Origin: Bdellovibrio sp.
GTDB taxonomy: Bacteria > Myxococcota > SpSt-1050
Reading direction: 5' to 3'
DNA: 47,106 bases
Assembly (NCBI GenBank): GCA_020725805.1
Contig: DYEF01000045.1
Location: 1 to 47,106 of the forward strand
Part shown: in pieces, positions 1 through 8,419 of the stretch
Position numbering within the stretch: position 1 is the first letter of the stretch
How the letters are laid out: the number at the start of each line of letters is the position of its first letter
The notes under the pieces: generated by a model
Database searches by the model: none
The model's input: only the letters and a program-made list of their open reading frames with translations
Told to the model about the DNA's origin: nothing
Made by a program: the position numbers and the translations under genes

Positions 1-139
1 ACCTGAACAGCAGTTGATCTGGATTTCGTTTTAACAAGTCTTAATCTATGGTAGTGCGGTTTCACACTAATTGACTACATCTATTATCCAATTAAATCAA
101 CAAGTTAACTTTTTAGGATTTAAAAGTGGGAAAATCAGG
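1..139 (+). repeat. Dispersed ~130 bp repeat, copy 1 (may run past the window edge)
   Basis: The reverse complement of 33332-33460 aligns with this stretch with small indels. Shared blocks here are GGATTTCGTTT at 21-31, AGTCTTAA at 37-44, CTATGGTAGTGCGGTTTC at 46-63 (two differences) and the block from GTTAACTTTTTAGG at 104 through TTTAAAAGTGGGAAA to about 138. The inner dyad TAGTG (52-56)/CACTA (65-69) encloses an 8-nt loop and is kept in the other copy. The right edge overlaps the stop codon of the hybrid kinase, which is 3' to it on the map and transcribed towards it. No transposase or terminal inverted repeats are seen. The left edge is unknown because the window starts here. Confidence 0.8.
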
Positions 140-2999
140 AGGCAAAATCCTTGATATAGCCCGACATATAGATAATTTTGATTTTGCTGTTTTTCTTATG
201 GATTTCCTCTGCAAGGGTGATTCCGTCGATTACGGGCATCTCGACGTCGGTTATCAGCAGGTGAATATTGAAATTGATACTTGCGGCAAGTTTGAGTGCC
301 TCCGCACCGTCGGGTGCGGTAAGAATGTTGCATTTCAGGTCCTTGAGGATAATCTCAAGCGGTTCTTTTACGTAAGGGTCATCCTCGACAATCATAATAT
401 TCCTGTCGTTTTCGGGTATTATGAACTTCCTGATGCTGCTGTCTGATTTGTCATATATCAGCGGCAATATGATTATGAAACCGCTTTTCTCTCTGCTCCT
501 GTCCGAATAGATATAACCGCCGTGAAGTCTTATTATATTGCTAACTACGGGTAGGTTGAATTCGGGTTGTTCGTCTTTCTGTCCGAGCAGTTTTATTTCG
601 AATATATCATCGGAGAGAATCTCATCAGACAGGACTGTCCCCGACATAAGTTCGATCTTGATCATGTTCTCCTGATTCTCCTCACCTGATGCGGTTATCT
701 GAGGCTGAATAAAGATTGTGTCAATTGTCAGAGACAGAGGTGAGTCAATTCTGGTTCTGTTAATCAGATATCTTGCGCAGAGTTCTATTGCCTCTGTAAG
801 TTTCTCCTTATCACACAGAACAGAAAGATCAGGGCAACGGTTTTCACTGAAGAAACTCACCGATTTTGTTCTGCACAGCTCCGAGAGCCTCTCCTGAAAG
901 GATTTATATAAAACAGAGACAGAGGTTGTCTCCTTTACCATGGATTCGTAGGTAGAATATTTCATAAGATATGAAGTGAGTTCTCCGCCTTTCTGGATTG
1001 CCAGATTTATCTGATTCAGATAATTTTCTGTCCTGTTGTCTGTATTTATGCCTGCGCGGATTATCTCGAGATAACTTTTTATACTGAAAAGAATATTGTT
1101 GAAGTCGTGGGCAAGACTCGAGGCGAATCTCGAGGCATATTCATATTTCTGAGCCTTTACAATCATCATCTGGTTCTTTCTGATAATCTCCTCATTTTCC
1201 TTTTGTCTTTCCTGCAGGATGAAGTTTGATATTGCGACACTGATATCTCCGGCGATATTGATATAATAATCGGAGTTCTTAAAGGAGGATTTATTATCTG
1301 ACACAAGTGCCAGAATAGAATAGACCCTTGTATCAACAATTACAGGAATGAATATCGCTGATTTGTAACCGCATTCAGCAAAGACGGATCCTAGAGGCGA
1401 GTCATTCAGGTCCTTCTCTGCATCATTGATTTTCTTTATCTCCATATCGAGATAACAGAGGACGACGGGATTTGAGGATGTATCTGATTCACTCAGCTTT
1501 ATTTCCGAAAGATACTCCGTTAATCGGTCTTTCTTTGCTGATTTATTAATTACAATTGAGTCTCTTTTGTTGTCTTTTGAAAAATATACGACATTTTTTA
1601 TGTTGTTGTTCCTGCTCATCAGGGAAATAATCTCATCTGTCAGCTGGTCCTCGGATTTCGAATTTGAGATAATTCTGTTGATTCCGCCAATGAGTGCAAG
1701 AATCTGATTTCTCTCTTCCAGTTCCTTCTGGACCTGAATCAGTTCGGTAATATCCTGTGAGACACCTGCACACCCTGTAATCCTGCCTTCGGTATTGATA
1801 AAAGGCTTGTAGTACACAATATAATTTCTTCCCATAATCCTGATCTGATACGAACCTGTCTCTCCGGTCAGGGCAAGAAGTGCGTGCTTGATCACAGGGT
1901 GTTCGGGGTCATTTGTATCGAAGAGTTCGTAGAAAGTTCTTCCAAGCATATTTTCAGTAGATATCTTCAAGAGATTCAGTATAGTCCCGTTTACATAGGT
2001 AAGTCTCAGATTTTCATCGGTTGTCCATATAAGTGTTGGCAGTTGTTCTGCAATGATTGCAAGCCTGTTCTCTGTTTCCAGCCTTTTCTTCTCTGATTCC
2101 TTCTCCTCTGTAATATCTCTGACAATTATGATAATTCCGGTAAGTTCCCCCTTCTCATCCCTGACAGGTTCGCATCTTATGAATATATATCTGCCGTTGG
2201 GAAGCTGTGTATTGGTCTCATATTTCTGCGCGTTCTTAACCTCCGTACTGGCTATACAGTTATCACAATTCTCATTTTTACCCCAGAAAGCCTCGTAACA
2301 TTTCTTCCCTGTCAGACTTTCTTTCGGGTCGGAATTGAGAAGATGCTGACCTGAAACGTTTATCCATTTGATATTCTGCTTTGTGTCCATAAAAACGATT
2401 GCATCTTCGATGCTGTTGAGCACATTTGTGAGATTTTTCGGCAGATAATCGGTAATAAGATTCAGAAATTCTTCGCTTACGATCTCGAAATGCTCATATT
2501 TCTTACCGTTAATAACGAACTTCTGGACGATGGTATTTACGGCGATATAAGACCTGAATCTGTTGTATATGTACCCGCTTATATATTTTACTGCCATATT
2601 TTCACTGCTTTTCATAAAGTTCTCTATCTCTGCATATGTATCCTTATTAAATATCTCGCGCAGATGTCTGCCGGCGACAAATACCATTTCGCTGTATCCC
2701 AGCAGTTTAAGGAATTTATCATTGCAGTATATTATAACTCCTTCCTCGGAAGTGCAGATAGGGAAGTAGTTGTGTTTTGCCAGTGCGGTTTCAACTGAAT
2801 CCGATTCCTCGATTCTCTTCTGCCATTTTCTCACAAAGGTATAGTTAAAGTAAATAAAGTATATAATGAGTATTAGACCGACGGCTAATTCGCGGTAAAC
2901 AGTATATGTCCCTGATGGTATTCCGGTAAGGATAGAAAGAATCCACAGGATAACAATAGAAACGACCAACAGAAATATAATTTTTTCATTTTTCTGCAT
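135..2999 (-). CDS. PAS/GAF hybrid sensor histidine kinase with truncated receiver domain
   Basis: A 954-residue sensor kinase. Residues 8-27 and 36-53 are hydrophobic and look like two membrane helices. About three PAS-like domains follow (roughly 75-180, 190-300 and 312-430; the second contains a CDNC motif), then a GAF-like region (440-600). A HisKA-like segment holds SSLAHDFNN with the likely phospho-accepting His631, followed by a weak ATPase domain. The C-terminal receiver begins NIMIVEDDPYV near 867 and has LLITDVEMP with the likely phospho-Asp918. It stops after YIKDFAS, some 30 residues short of a normal receiver, so strand 5 with the conserved Lys-Pro and the last helix are missing. 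The stop codon lies at the edge of a dispersed repeat. The ATPase domain lacks an obvious N-box, so autokinase activity is uncertain. The gene is transcribed divergently from the homocysteine operon. Confidence 0.9.
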   Translation of the reverse strand: MQKNEKIIFLLVVSIVILWILSILTGIPSGTYTVYRELAVGLILIIYFIYFNYTFVRKWQKRIEESDSVETALAKHNYFPICTSEEGVIIYCNDKFLKLLGYSEMVFVAGRHLREIFNKDTYAEIENFMKSSENMAVKYISGYIYNRFRSYIAVNTIVQKFVINGKKYEHFEIVSEEFLNLITDYLPKNLTNVLNSIEDAIVFMDTKQNIKWINVSGQHLLNSDPKESLTGKKCYEAFWGKNENCDNCIASTEVKNAQKYETNTQLPNGRYIFIRCEPVRDEKGELTGIIIIVRDITEEKESEKKRLETENRLAIIAEQLPTLIWTTDENLRLTYVNGTILNLLKISTENMLGRTFYELFDTNDPEHPVIKHALLALTGETGSYQIRIMGRNYIVYYKPFINTEGRITGCAGVSQDITELIQVQKELEERNQILALIGGINRIISNSKSEDQLTDEIISLMSRNNNIKNVVYFSKDNKRDSIVINKSAKKDRLTEYLSEIKLSESDTSSNPVVLCYLDMEIKKINDAEKDLNDSPLGSVFAECGYKSAIFIPVIVDTRVYSILALVSDNKSSFKNSDYYINIAGDISVAISNFILQERQKENEEIIRKNQMMIVKAQKYEYASRFASSLAHDFNNILFSIKSYLEIIRAGINTDNRTENYLNQINLAIQKGGELTSYLMKYSTYESMVKETTSVSVLYKSFQERLSELCRTKSVSFFSENRCPDLSVLCDKEKLTEAIELCARYLINRTRIDSPLSLTIDTIFIQPQITASGEENQENMIKIELMSGTVLSDEILSDDIFEIKLLGQKDEQPEFNLPVVSNIIRLHGGYIYSDRSREKSGFIIILPLIYDKSDSSIRKFIIPENDRNIMIVEDDPYVKEPLEIILKDLKCNILTAPDGAEALKLAASINFNIHLLITDVEMPVIDGITLAEEIHKKNSKIKIIYMSGYIKDFAS

Positions 3000-3005
3000 A
3001 AAACT

Positions 3006-3034
3006 ATTTTATTTCGGGTTGAAATTTATGTCAA
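3006..3034 (-). promoter_or_regulatory. Sigma-70-type promoter of the hybrid kinase, probably giving a leaderless mRNA
   Basis: On the minus strand TTGACA (3034-3029) and TAAAAT (3011-3006) are separated by 17 nt. Only six bases (AGTTTT) separate the -10 box from the kinase ATG at 2999-2997. Transcription would therefore start at or next to the A of the start codon, and no Shine-Dalgarno sequence is visible upstream. Confidence 0.65.
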
Positions 3035-3066
3035 GTCTTCTCTTGTGAGACTCAGTATCTTTTGAT

Positions 3067-3095
3067 TTGACTTAAAGTAGCAATTGTTTTATACA
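3067..3095 (+). promoter_or_regulatory. Sigma-70-type promoter of the homocysteine operon
   Basis: TTGACT (3067-3072) and TATACA (3090-3095) are separated by exactly 17 nt. The first gene starts 25 nt downstream with GGGAG at 3111-3115 as its ribosome binding site. The promoter is back to back with that of the kinase. A short dyad, AGTCT (3034-3038)/AGACT (3048-3052), lies between the two -35 boxes. Confidence 0.65.
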
Positions 3096-3120
3096 ATTAA
3101 ATAACTTATAGGGAGTTGTT

Positions 3121-4317
3121 ATGGCTTTTGAAAGGTCAATAGAGGAGATTAATGAAAAAATAAGATGCGGGAATGTCGTTGTGGCAACTGCCGAAGAGAT
3201 TTTATCTATGGCAGAATCTGACGGGTATGAGAATACCTTCAGAAAGGTGGATGTCGTAACCACCGGGACCTTCGGACCTATGTGCTCGACAGGGGCATTC
3301 CTGAATTTCGGACATTCTGACCCGCCTATAAAGATGCAGAAGGTCTGGCTCAATGATGTACCTGCGTATACAGGTATTGCCGCAGTTGATGCCTATATCG
3401 GGGCGACCGAACTCTCTGAATCGAGAGGATTTGAGTACGGAGGTGCACACGTAATCGAGGACTTAATTGCTGACAAACCCGTCAGACTGAGGGCAACCTC
3501 GTATGGCACCGATTGCTATCCCCTCAGGGAGATCGAGACGTATATCAATCGTCAGATGCTGAATCAGGCGTATATCTTTAATCCCAGAAATGCATATCAG
3601 AATTATACGGTTGCAATAAATACATCAGACAGGACGATTTATACATATATGGGTATTCTCTATCCGAAAATGGCGAATGCAACCTATTGCTCTGCCGGTC
3701 AGCTCAGCCCGCTCCTGAATGACCCGTTTTATGAAACAATCGGGATTGGTACAAGGATATTTCTCGGAGGAGCTCAGGGATATGTTGCATGGGAGGGGAC
3801 ACAGCATTCACCGTCAGTTGCAAGAAATGAGAAGGGAATTCCCATTGGAGGGGCAGGCACGCTTGCGGTGATAGGGGATATAAAGAAGATGAACAGGCGG
3901 TATATGAGGGCGGCCGTTTTTGAGAGATACGGCGTCTCGATGTATGTAGGGCTCGGGGTTCCGATTCCGGTAATAAACGAAAAGATTTTCAGAAATGTGC
4001 TTGTAAGAGACGAGGATATACAGGTACCGGTGCTGGATTATTCTGTAGGACGGAGGAAGAGACCAGCTCTTGGAATTGTTAATTATAAACAGTTGCGCTC
4101 GGGTTCTGTCGTAATTCAGGGGAGGGAGGTAAAGACGGCTCCTATATCAAGTTACAAAATGGCACGTGAAATCGCCACGGAACTGAAAAAGTGGATACTT
4201 AAGGGAGAATTCTTTCTGAGCAATTATGTACAGCCCCTTCCGAAAAATCAGAATGTGAAACCGCTTGAAATCAGAGACCTTGAGGATTTAGAGGTGGAAT
4301 ATGAAAAAAACCGCTAA
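3121..4317 (+). CDS. Homocysteine biosynthesis protein (COG1900/DUF39), L-aspartate semialdehyde sulfurtransferase
   Basis: A 398-residue protein of the DUF39 family, which in methanogens helps convert aspartate semialdehyde and sulfide-derived sulfur to homocysteine. Visible family signatures are TTGTFGPMCSTGAFLNFG with Cys55, TSYGTDCYPL with Cys132, and the long GIGTRIFLGGAQGYVAWEGT stretch, which is slightly shortened here. The two cysteines correspond to the catalytic pair I recall for Methanosarcina MA1821 (numbered one lower there). No CBS domains follow, unlike the methanogen enzyme. The end overlaps the next gene by 17 nt, so the products are probably translated together. The start is supported by GGGAG nine bases upstream and by the promoter at 3067. 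Confidence 0.9.
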   Translation: MAFERSIEEINEKIRCGNVVVATAEEILSMAESDGYENTFRKVDVVTTGTFGPMCSTGAFLNFGHSDPPIKMQKVWLNDVPAYTGIAAVDAYIGATELSESRGFEYGGAHVIEDLIADKPVRLRATSYGTDCYPLREIETYINRQMLNQAYIFNPRNAYQNYTVAINTSDRTIYTYMGILYPKMANATYCSAGQLSPLLNDPFYETIGIGTRIFLGGAQGYVAWEGTQHSPSVARNEKGIPIGGAGTLAVIGDIKKMNRRYMRAAVFERYGVSMYVGLGVPIPVINEKIFRNVLVRDEDIQVPVLDYSVGRRKRPALGIVNYKQLRSGSVVIQGREVKTAPISSYKMAREIATELKKWILKGEFFLSNYVQPLPKNQNVKPLEIRDLEDLEVEYEKNR

Positions 4318-4747
4318 AAAGGCAGAAAGAAGGCAGATTTTCAGAAAGCGTGTGATGCTTACTTTTTCCCAGAAACTTGTCGGTCAGCCCGTAATGTACA
4401 GACTGATTAAGGAATATGATGTGGCCGTCAATATACTTTTTGCAAAGGTACTTCCCAATGAGACCGGAAAACTCGTGGTTGAGTTTTCTGCCTCAGATGA
4501 AAAGAGACTCAATAAAGGTATTAATTTCCTGAAATCACTCGGGGTCAGGATTGAACCCATCAGCAAGGAGATTGTCAGGGATGAGGAGAACTGTATAGAC
4601 TGCGGTGCCTGTACCTCAGTTTGCCGTTCTGGGGCACTCTCCATTGACAGAAAAAGCTTTGAACTCGTCTTTGATCAGGAAAAATGTGTCCTCTGCGAAA
4701 TGTGCATTCACGCCTGTCCTATGAAGGTAATAAATATTTCGTTCTGA
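4301..4747 (+). CDS. NIL-domain ferredoxin, partner of the homocysteine sulfurtransferase
   Basis: A 148-residue protein with an N-terminal NIL-type ligand-binding domain (about 15-85) and a C-terminal 2[4Fe-4S] ferredoxin. The cluster motifs are CIDCGACTSVCRSG and CVLCEMCIHACPM. It corresponds to the NIL/ferredoxin protein (MA1822 in Methanosarcina) that works with the COG1900 protein in sulfide-dependent homocysteine synthesis. It likely delivers electrons or sulfur during the sulfur transfer. It overlaps the upstream gene by 17 nt and its TGA overlaps the ATG of the next gene (ATGA-type junction). The Lys/Arg-rich first 20 residues are not part of the NIL domain, so a start slightly downstream cannot be excluded. 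Confidence 0.88.
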   Translation: MKKTAKKAERRQIFRKRVMLTFSQKLVGQPVMYRLIKEYDVAVNILFAKVLPNETGKLVVEFSASDEKRLNKGINFLKSLGVRIEPISKEIVRDEENCIDCGACTSVCRSGALSIDRKSFELVFDQEKCVLCEMCIHACPMKVINISF

Positions 4748-5484
4748 TGGAGTATGTCGAAAGATATTACAGGCAGGTTTCGGACCCTCAGGACCTGCTG
4801 AAGTTCGAAGTCAGGATAAAGGAATCAGACCTCCTGATACTTGCACCCGAGGATTTCTCATACGATGTAAGAGATTATCTCAAGAAAATCCGCAGAGACC
4901 TCGAGGATTATATCAGTCAGGATTCGGAGTTTCTGGAAAGTCTTGTGCCGGTTCCCGTAAAAAAAAATATGCCGCCGGTAGCCGTTCTGATGGCTGAGTC
5001 TTCAGCAATGGCAGGGGTAGGCCCTATGGCTTCGGTTGCAGGTGCAATTGCAGAGCTTACAGGCAGATATATTCTCAAAAGACTCGGGGGTTTACGCAAG
5101 GAGGTTATTGTCGAAAACGGAGGAGATATATTTCTCTATACACAAAAAAAACGGAATGTCCTTGTCTTTGCCGGTGAATCACCGCTTTCGGAGAAGATAG
5201 CAATCGAAATCTCAAGACTCGACCAGCCTCTTGGTATCTGTACCTCGTCTGCTACTGTCGGACCGTCAAAAAGTTTCGGTATTACCGATGCATGTGTTGT
5301 TATATCGAGGAGTGCAGCATTTTCTGACGCGGCGGCTACAGCATTCGGGAATATGGTTAAGAATCCTGATGATATCGGAAGGGTTGCCGAATCTGCTATA
5401 AAAAATCCATCTGTTTACGGTATCCTGATAGTAGTGGGGGACAGATTCGCCGCTGCCGGTGATATCGTGCTCGTAAAATCCTGA
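4747..5484 (+). CDS. UPF0280/COG2122 ApbE-like protein of sulfide assimilation
   Basis: A 245-residue protein of the UPF0280 family (COG2122), distantly related to ApbE flavin transferases. Recognisable pieces are PMASVAGAIAELTGRYIL, VENGGDIFL and GPSKSFGITDACVV. The Methanosarcina homologue MA1715 supports efficient sulfide assimilation into homocysteine, which fits its position as third gene of this operon. I chose the ATG at 4747 because it overlaps the TGA of the ferredoxin gene. An in-frame upstream ATG at 4684 would add 21 residues that merely read through the ferredoxin gene in another frame. The biochemical activity of this family is not established. Confidence 0.85.
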   Translation: MEYVERYYRQVSDPQDLLKFEVRIKESDLLILAPEDFSYDVRDYLKKIRRDLEDYISQDSEFLESLVPVPVKKNMPPVAVLMAESSAMAGVGPMASVAGAIAELTGRYILKRLGGLRKEVIVENGGDIFLYTQKKRNVLVFAGESPLSEKIAIEISRLDQPLGICTSSATVGPSKSFGITDACVVISRSAAFSDAAATAFGNMVKNPDDIGRVAESAIKNPSVYGILIVVGDRFAAAGDIVLVKS

Positions 5485-5609
5485 ACTATCAAATTGTCCT
5501 CTGTCTGTAATCTTTTTATTGCCAATTATTACTTTATGTGTTAGGAGTTGACTCCGTGTTTTCGGGGAGGGTAGGTAAGGAGGCTCATATTTTTCAGGAG
5601 GGTGTAAAG

Positions 5610-6287
5610 ATGATGAGAGTCGTTTGTATTTTGTTATTGTCGCTATTACTTTTTTCCTGCGATCCGGCAGAGAGCAGGTTCAACGAGGCACAGAGATGTG
5701 AGAAATTCAGCGACAGCAAGTGTGCCCTGAAAAATTACATCGATATTCTTACGAATTTCGGGACCTCTCAGTTTGCCGAAAAATCCTCGGAGCGTGTCTA
5801 CGAGATTGTGAGAGTAAAGACCAGAGATTTTTCGAATATCGAGAAGGAAGAACTTGAGATTATGAAGAATTTTTCGGAGAAATTCCCAGAATCGAAACTC
5901 GGCAAATACGCAAAAGAGTATTTTGGCAAGGAAGAACTCAAAAAGAAGATAGCGGAGAGTATAAAACCCCTTCTGGATAAGATGCTGATAGAGGACTATG
6001 AGGGGATTGATTCCTTCTTTTCAAGCGGGAAGACCGATGAAAAATTCCTGAGTACTGTATCCGTCAAGGACAGAAGGACCGGTATGAGCGTAGAAAGTTT
6101 CAATATTCTGGATGTGTTGCCGAAAGGAAATGATCAGGCAGATATTATACTTTCAAGAAGGGAATGGTATCCATCTTCGAGTGTGACGGGAGATGTCAAA
6201 TATCTGGTACACCTGAAAAAGTCATCAGACAAATGGCAGGTTGCTGGTTTTGAATTGGCTCCTGTTCATTCACTCAAACTTAAGTAA
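5610..6287 (+). CDS. Small exported lipoprotein, helical (function unknown)
   Basis: A 225-residue predicted lipoprotein. The N-terminus [17 protein letters not shown] is a lipoprotein signal with lipobox LFSC, so Cys17 would be the lipidated residue. The next ~100 residues are charged and helical with a TPR-like look ([20 protein letters not shown]). The C-terminal ~90 residues read like a small beta-rich domain ending in [12 protein letters not shown], similar in style to NTF2-like lipoprotein domains. The start at 5610 has AGGAGG at 5596-5601. An upstream in-frame ATG at 5538 lacks a signal peptide and is unlikely. The gene sits just upstream of enolase. I do not recognise the family. Confidence 0.75.
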   Translation: MMRVVCILLLSLLLFSCDPAESRFNEAQRCEKFSDSKCALKNYIDILTNFGTSQFAEKSSERVYEIVRVKTRDFSNIEKEELEIMKNFSEKFPESKLGKYAKEYFGKEELKKKIAESIKPLLDKMLIEDYEGIDSFFSSGKTDEKFLSTVSVKDRRTGMSVESFNILDVLPKGNDQADIILSRREWYPSSSVTGDVKYLVHLKKSSDKWQVAGFELAPVHSLKLK

Positions 6288-6304
6288 GAACGGAGGTATT
6301 TATT

Positions 6305-7624
6305 ATGTTTACAGGCGAAAGAGAACTCAGGATTGTTGAGATAAGGTCAAGGGAGATTCTGGACTCGAGGGGATTTCCTACTATTGAAACTGATGTCGTG
6401 CTGGAGTGCGGGGTTATCGGACGTGCCGCGGTTCCGTCAGGTGCATCGACGGGTGTGCACGAGGCACTCGAACTGAGGGATGACGACAAATCAAGATATA
6501 TGGGTAAAGGTGTCAGAAAGGCTGTGGAAAATGTAAGTGTAATGGCAAGTGCGGTAATAATTCCAAAGAAGATACCTGCTACCGAGCAGAGAGAGCTCGA
6601 CAGACTTATGATTGAGTATGACGGTACTCCCAACAAGGGGAAAATGGGTGCGAATGCGATACTCTCTGTATCTATGGCCGCCGCAAGGGCCGCTGCATAT
6701 GCACTTGGAATACCGCTTTACAGGTATCTTGGTGGCGTAAACAGTTTTCTGCTTCCGACTCCTTTTATGAATATTCTCAACGGCGGAAAACACGGGGATA
6801 ATCCGCTTGAATTTCAGGAGTTCCTGATTGTTCCGGCAGGTGCAAAAAGTTTTGCCGAGGCAGTAAGATACGGCTCTGAGGTCTTCCATTCGCTGAAATC
6901 GATTCTCAAATCAAAGGGACTTGGTATTGCCGTCGGTGACGAGGGAGGTTTCTCCCCGAAGGTTGCAAATACAAGGGAGACACTATCTCTTATTGTTTCG
7001 GCTATAGAAAAGGCAGGTCTTAAACCCGGCAAGGATGTCTTTCTGGCTCTGGACCCCGCTGCAAGCGAATTCTATAACAGCGAGAAGAAGGTCTATGAGA
7101 TGAAGACGGAAGGCAAAGATATGACTCCGGCAGAGATGGTCGAATTCTATTCGAAACTTGTAAATGAATTCCCGCTTGTCTCAATCGAAGACGGAATGGC
7201 AGAGGATGACTGGGAAGGCTGGAAGATAATGACCGATAAACTTGGCTCTTCGATTCAGCTTATCGGAGATGACCTCTTTGTGACCAATATCGAAAGACTC
7301 AGGGAAGGTATCAGAAGAGGCGTAACAAATTCGATTCTGATCAAACTCAATCAGATCGGGTCTGTCAGTGAGACTATAGACACAATCAATCTTGCAAGAA
7401 GGGTTGGTTACACTACGGTGGTATCTCACAGGTCCGGAGAGACCGAAGACCCGTTTATTTCGGACTTTACGGTTGCTATGGGTTGTGGAATGATAAAGAC
7501 AGGTTCACTTTCACGTTCGGAGCGTCTTGCAAAATACAACCAGCTTATCAGAATAGAAGAGGAATTACAGAGTCAGGCAATATTTGCAGGAACTGATATT
7601 ATCAAGAATTTTAATAAAAAGTAA
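6305..7624 (+). CDS. eno: Enolase
   Basis: A 439-residue protein matching enolase along its whole length. It interconverts 2-phosphoglycerate and phosphoenolpyruvate in the cytoplasm. Landmarks are [13 protein letters not shown] at the start, [59 protein letters not shown] with the catalytic lysine, and [10 protein letters not shown] near the C-terminus. Asn of the usual SRGNPT motif is Phe here. GGAGG at 6292-6296 supports the ATG at 6305. The gene is followed after 15 nt by rplC, so the two are probably co-transcribed. Confidence 0.97.
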   Translation: MFTGERELRIVEIRSREILDSRGFPTIETDVVLECGVIGRAAVPSGASTGVHEALELRDDDKSRYMGKGVRKAVENVSVMASAVIIPKKIPATEQRELDRLMIEYDGTPNKGKMGANAILSVSMAAARAAAYALGIPLYRYLGGVNSFLLPTPFMNILNGGKHGDNPLEFQEFLIVPAGAKSFAEAVRYGSEVFHSLKSILKSKGLGIAVGDEGGFSPKVANTRETLSLIVSAIEKAGLKPGKDVFLALDPAASEFYNSEKKVYEMKTEGKDMTPAEMVEFYSKLVNEFPLVSIEDGMAEDDWEGWKIMTDKLGSSIQLIGDDLFVTNIERLREGIRRGVTNSILIKLNQIGSVSETIDTINLARRVGYTTVVSHRSGETEDPFISDFTVAMGCGMIKTGSLSRSERLAKYNQLIRIEEELQSQAIFAGTDIIKNFNKK

Positions 7625-7639
7625 CTCAAGGAGGAAGCG

Positions 7640-8305
7640 ATGTTATCAGGTATTTTAGGAAAAAAAGCAGGAATGACCACTCTTTTTGATGAGTACGGGA
7701 ATGCCCACAACGTTACGGTTATAGTAGCCGGACCCTGTACGGTGGTAAACAAGAGAACACTTGAGAAAGACGGTTATGCCGCTCTTCAGCTTGGTTATGA
7801 GACCGAGAAGCAGAAGAATCTTATTAAACCGGCCGAGGGATATTTCAGGAAGCAGAATGTAGCTCCTCAGAAATACCTCAGGGAATTCAGAATCGACAAG
7901 TCGGCTCTCGAAACATACCAGATAGGTCAGGAGATAAAGGTAGAGACCGTTTTCGGCAAAGGCGATTTTGTGGATGTTACGGGTACAACGAAGGGCAGGG
8001 GTTTTGCCGGTGTTATGAAGAGGTGGAACTTCGCGGGTTTTCCGATGACAAGAGGTACACACTTCTACAGAAGGCACCCCGGTTCGATAGGTAACAGAGA
8101 ATGGCCCGGAAGAGTTATGAAAGGCAAGAAGATGGCCGGCCATTACGGTAACGAACAGGTAACAATCCAGCATCTCAGGATCTATAAGATCGACCCCAAG
8201 AACAACCTCATCTATGTGGAGGGCGCGGTTCCGGGTCCGGCAGGTGAACTTATTGAAATCAGAAAGTCAGTTAAGAAGGCTGTCAAACATAAGCACAAGC
8301 ACTGA
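7640..8305 (+). CDS. rplC: 50S ribosomal protein L3 (uL3), outside its usual operon
   Basis: A 221-residue L3 protein, a primary assembly protein of the large subunit near the peptidyl transferase centre. Family features are MLSGILGKKAGMTTLFDE, TKGRGFAGVMKRWNF, RHPGSIGNREWPGRVMKG and VYVEGAVPG-like text near the end. The loop that is often GQNQTPG in other bacteria reads GNREWPG here, so the usual PrmB-methylated glutamine position appears changed. The C-terminus ends in an unusual KHKHKH tail. No rplD, rplW or rpsJ flanks it: eno is upstream and an outer-membrane protein gene is downstream. GGAGG stands before the ATG, and a hairpin follows the stop codon. Confidence 0.96.
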   Translation: MLSGILGKKAGMTTLFDEYGNAHNVTVIVAGPCTVVNKRTLEKDGYAALQLGYETEKQKNLIKPAEGYFRKQNVAPQKYLREFRIDKSALETYQIGQEIKVETVFGKGDFVDVTGTTKGRGFAGVMKRWNFAGFPMTRGTHFYRRHPGSIGNREWPGRVMKGKKMAGHYGNEQVTIQHLRIYKIDPKNNLIYVEGAVPGPAGELIEIRKSVKKAVKHKHKH

Positions 8306-8310
8306 TTTTA

Positions 8311-8355
8311 TCCGGTAATGATACTTGAACTATTTGAGTATTTCATCGGATTTTT
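8311..8355 (+). terminator. Probable Rho-independent terminator after rplC
   Basis: An interrupted stem pairs TCCG (8311-8314), ATGA (8318-8321) and TACT (8322-8325) with AGTA (8337-8340), TCAT (8343-8346) and CGGA (8347-8350). A run of five T (8351-8355) follows. Bulges on both sides make it weaker than a textbook terminator. Confidence 0.5.
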
Positions 8356-8356
8356 A

Positions 8357-8385
8357 TTGACTTGAATTTTATAAATATGTTATTT
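8357..8385 (+). promoter_or_regulatory. Weak candidate promoter of the Glt/Nfs-like cluster
   Basis: TTGACT at 8357-8362 lies directly after the rplC terminator. The best -10 at 17 nt spacing is TTATTT (8380-8385), which is poor. The position, 35 nt before the first gene of the cluster, is the main support. Confidence 0.3.
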
Positions 8386-8419
8386 ACCAATTTCATAACA
8401 ATTCCTTTAGGAGGAAGAT

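Noticed and set aside
1-139. Copy 1 of the repeat as a tRNA gene or a phage attachment site
   Set aside because: No cloverleaf, no CCA end or anticodon arm, and no integrase nearby.
4684-4746. Longer N-terminus for the COG2122 protein
   Set aside because: The extra 21 codons merely overlap the ferredoxin coding sequence. The ATGA junction at 4747 gives the family-like start.
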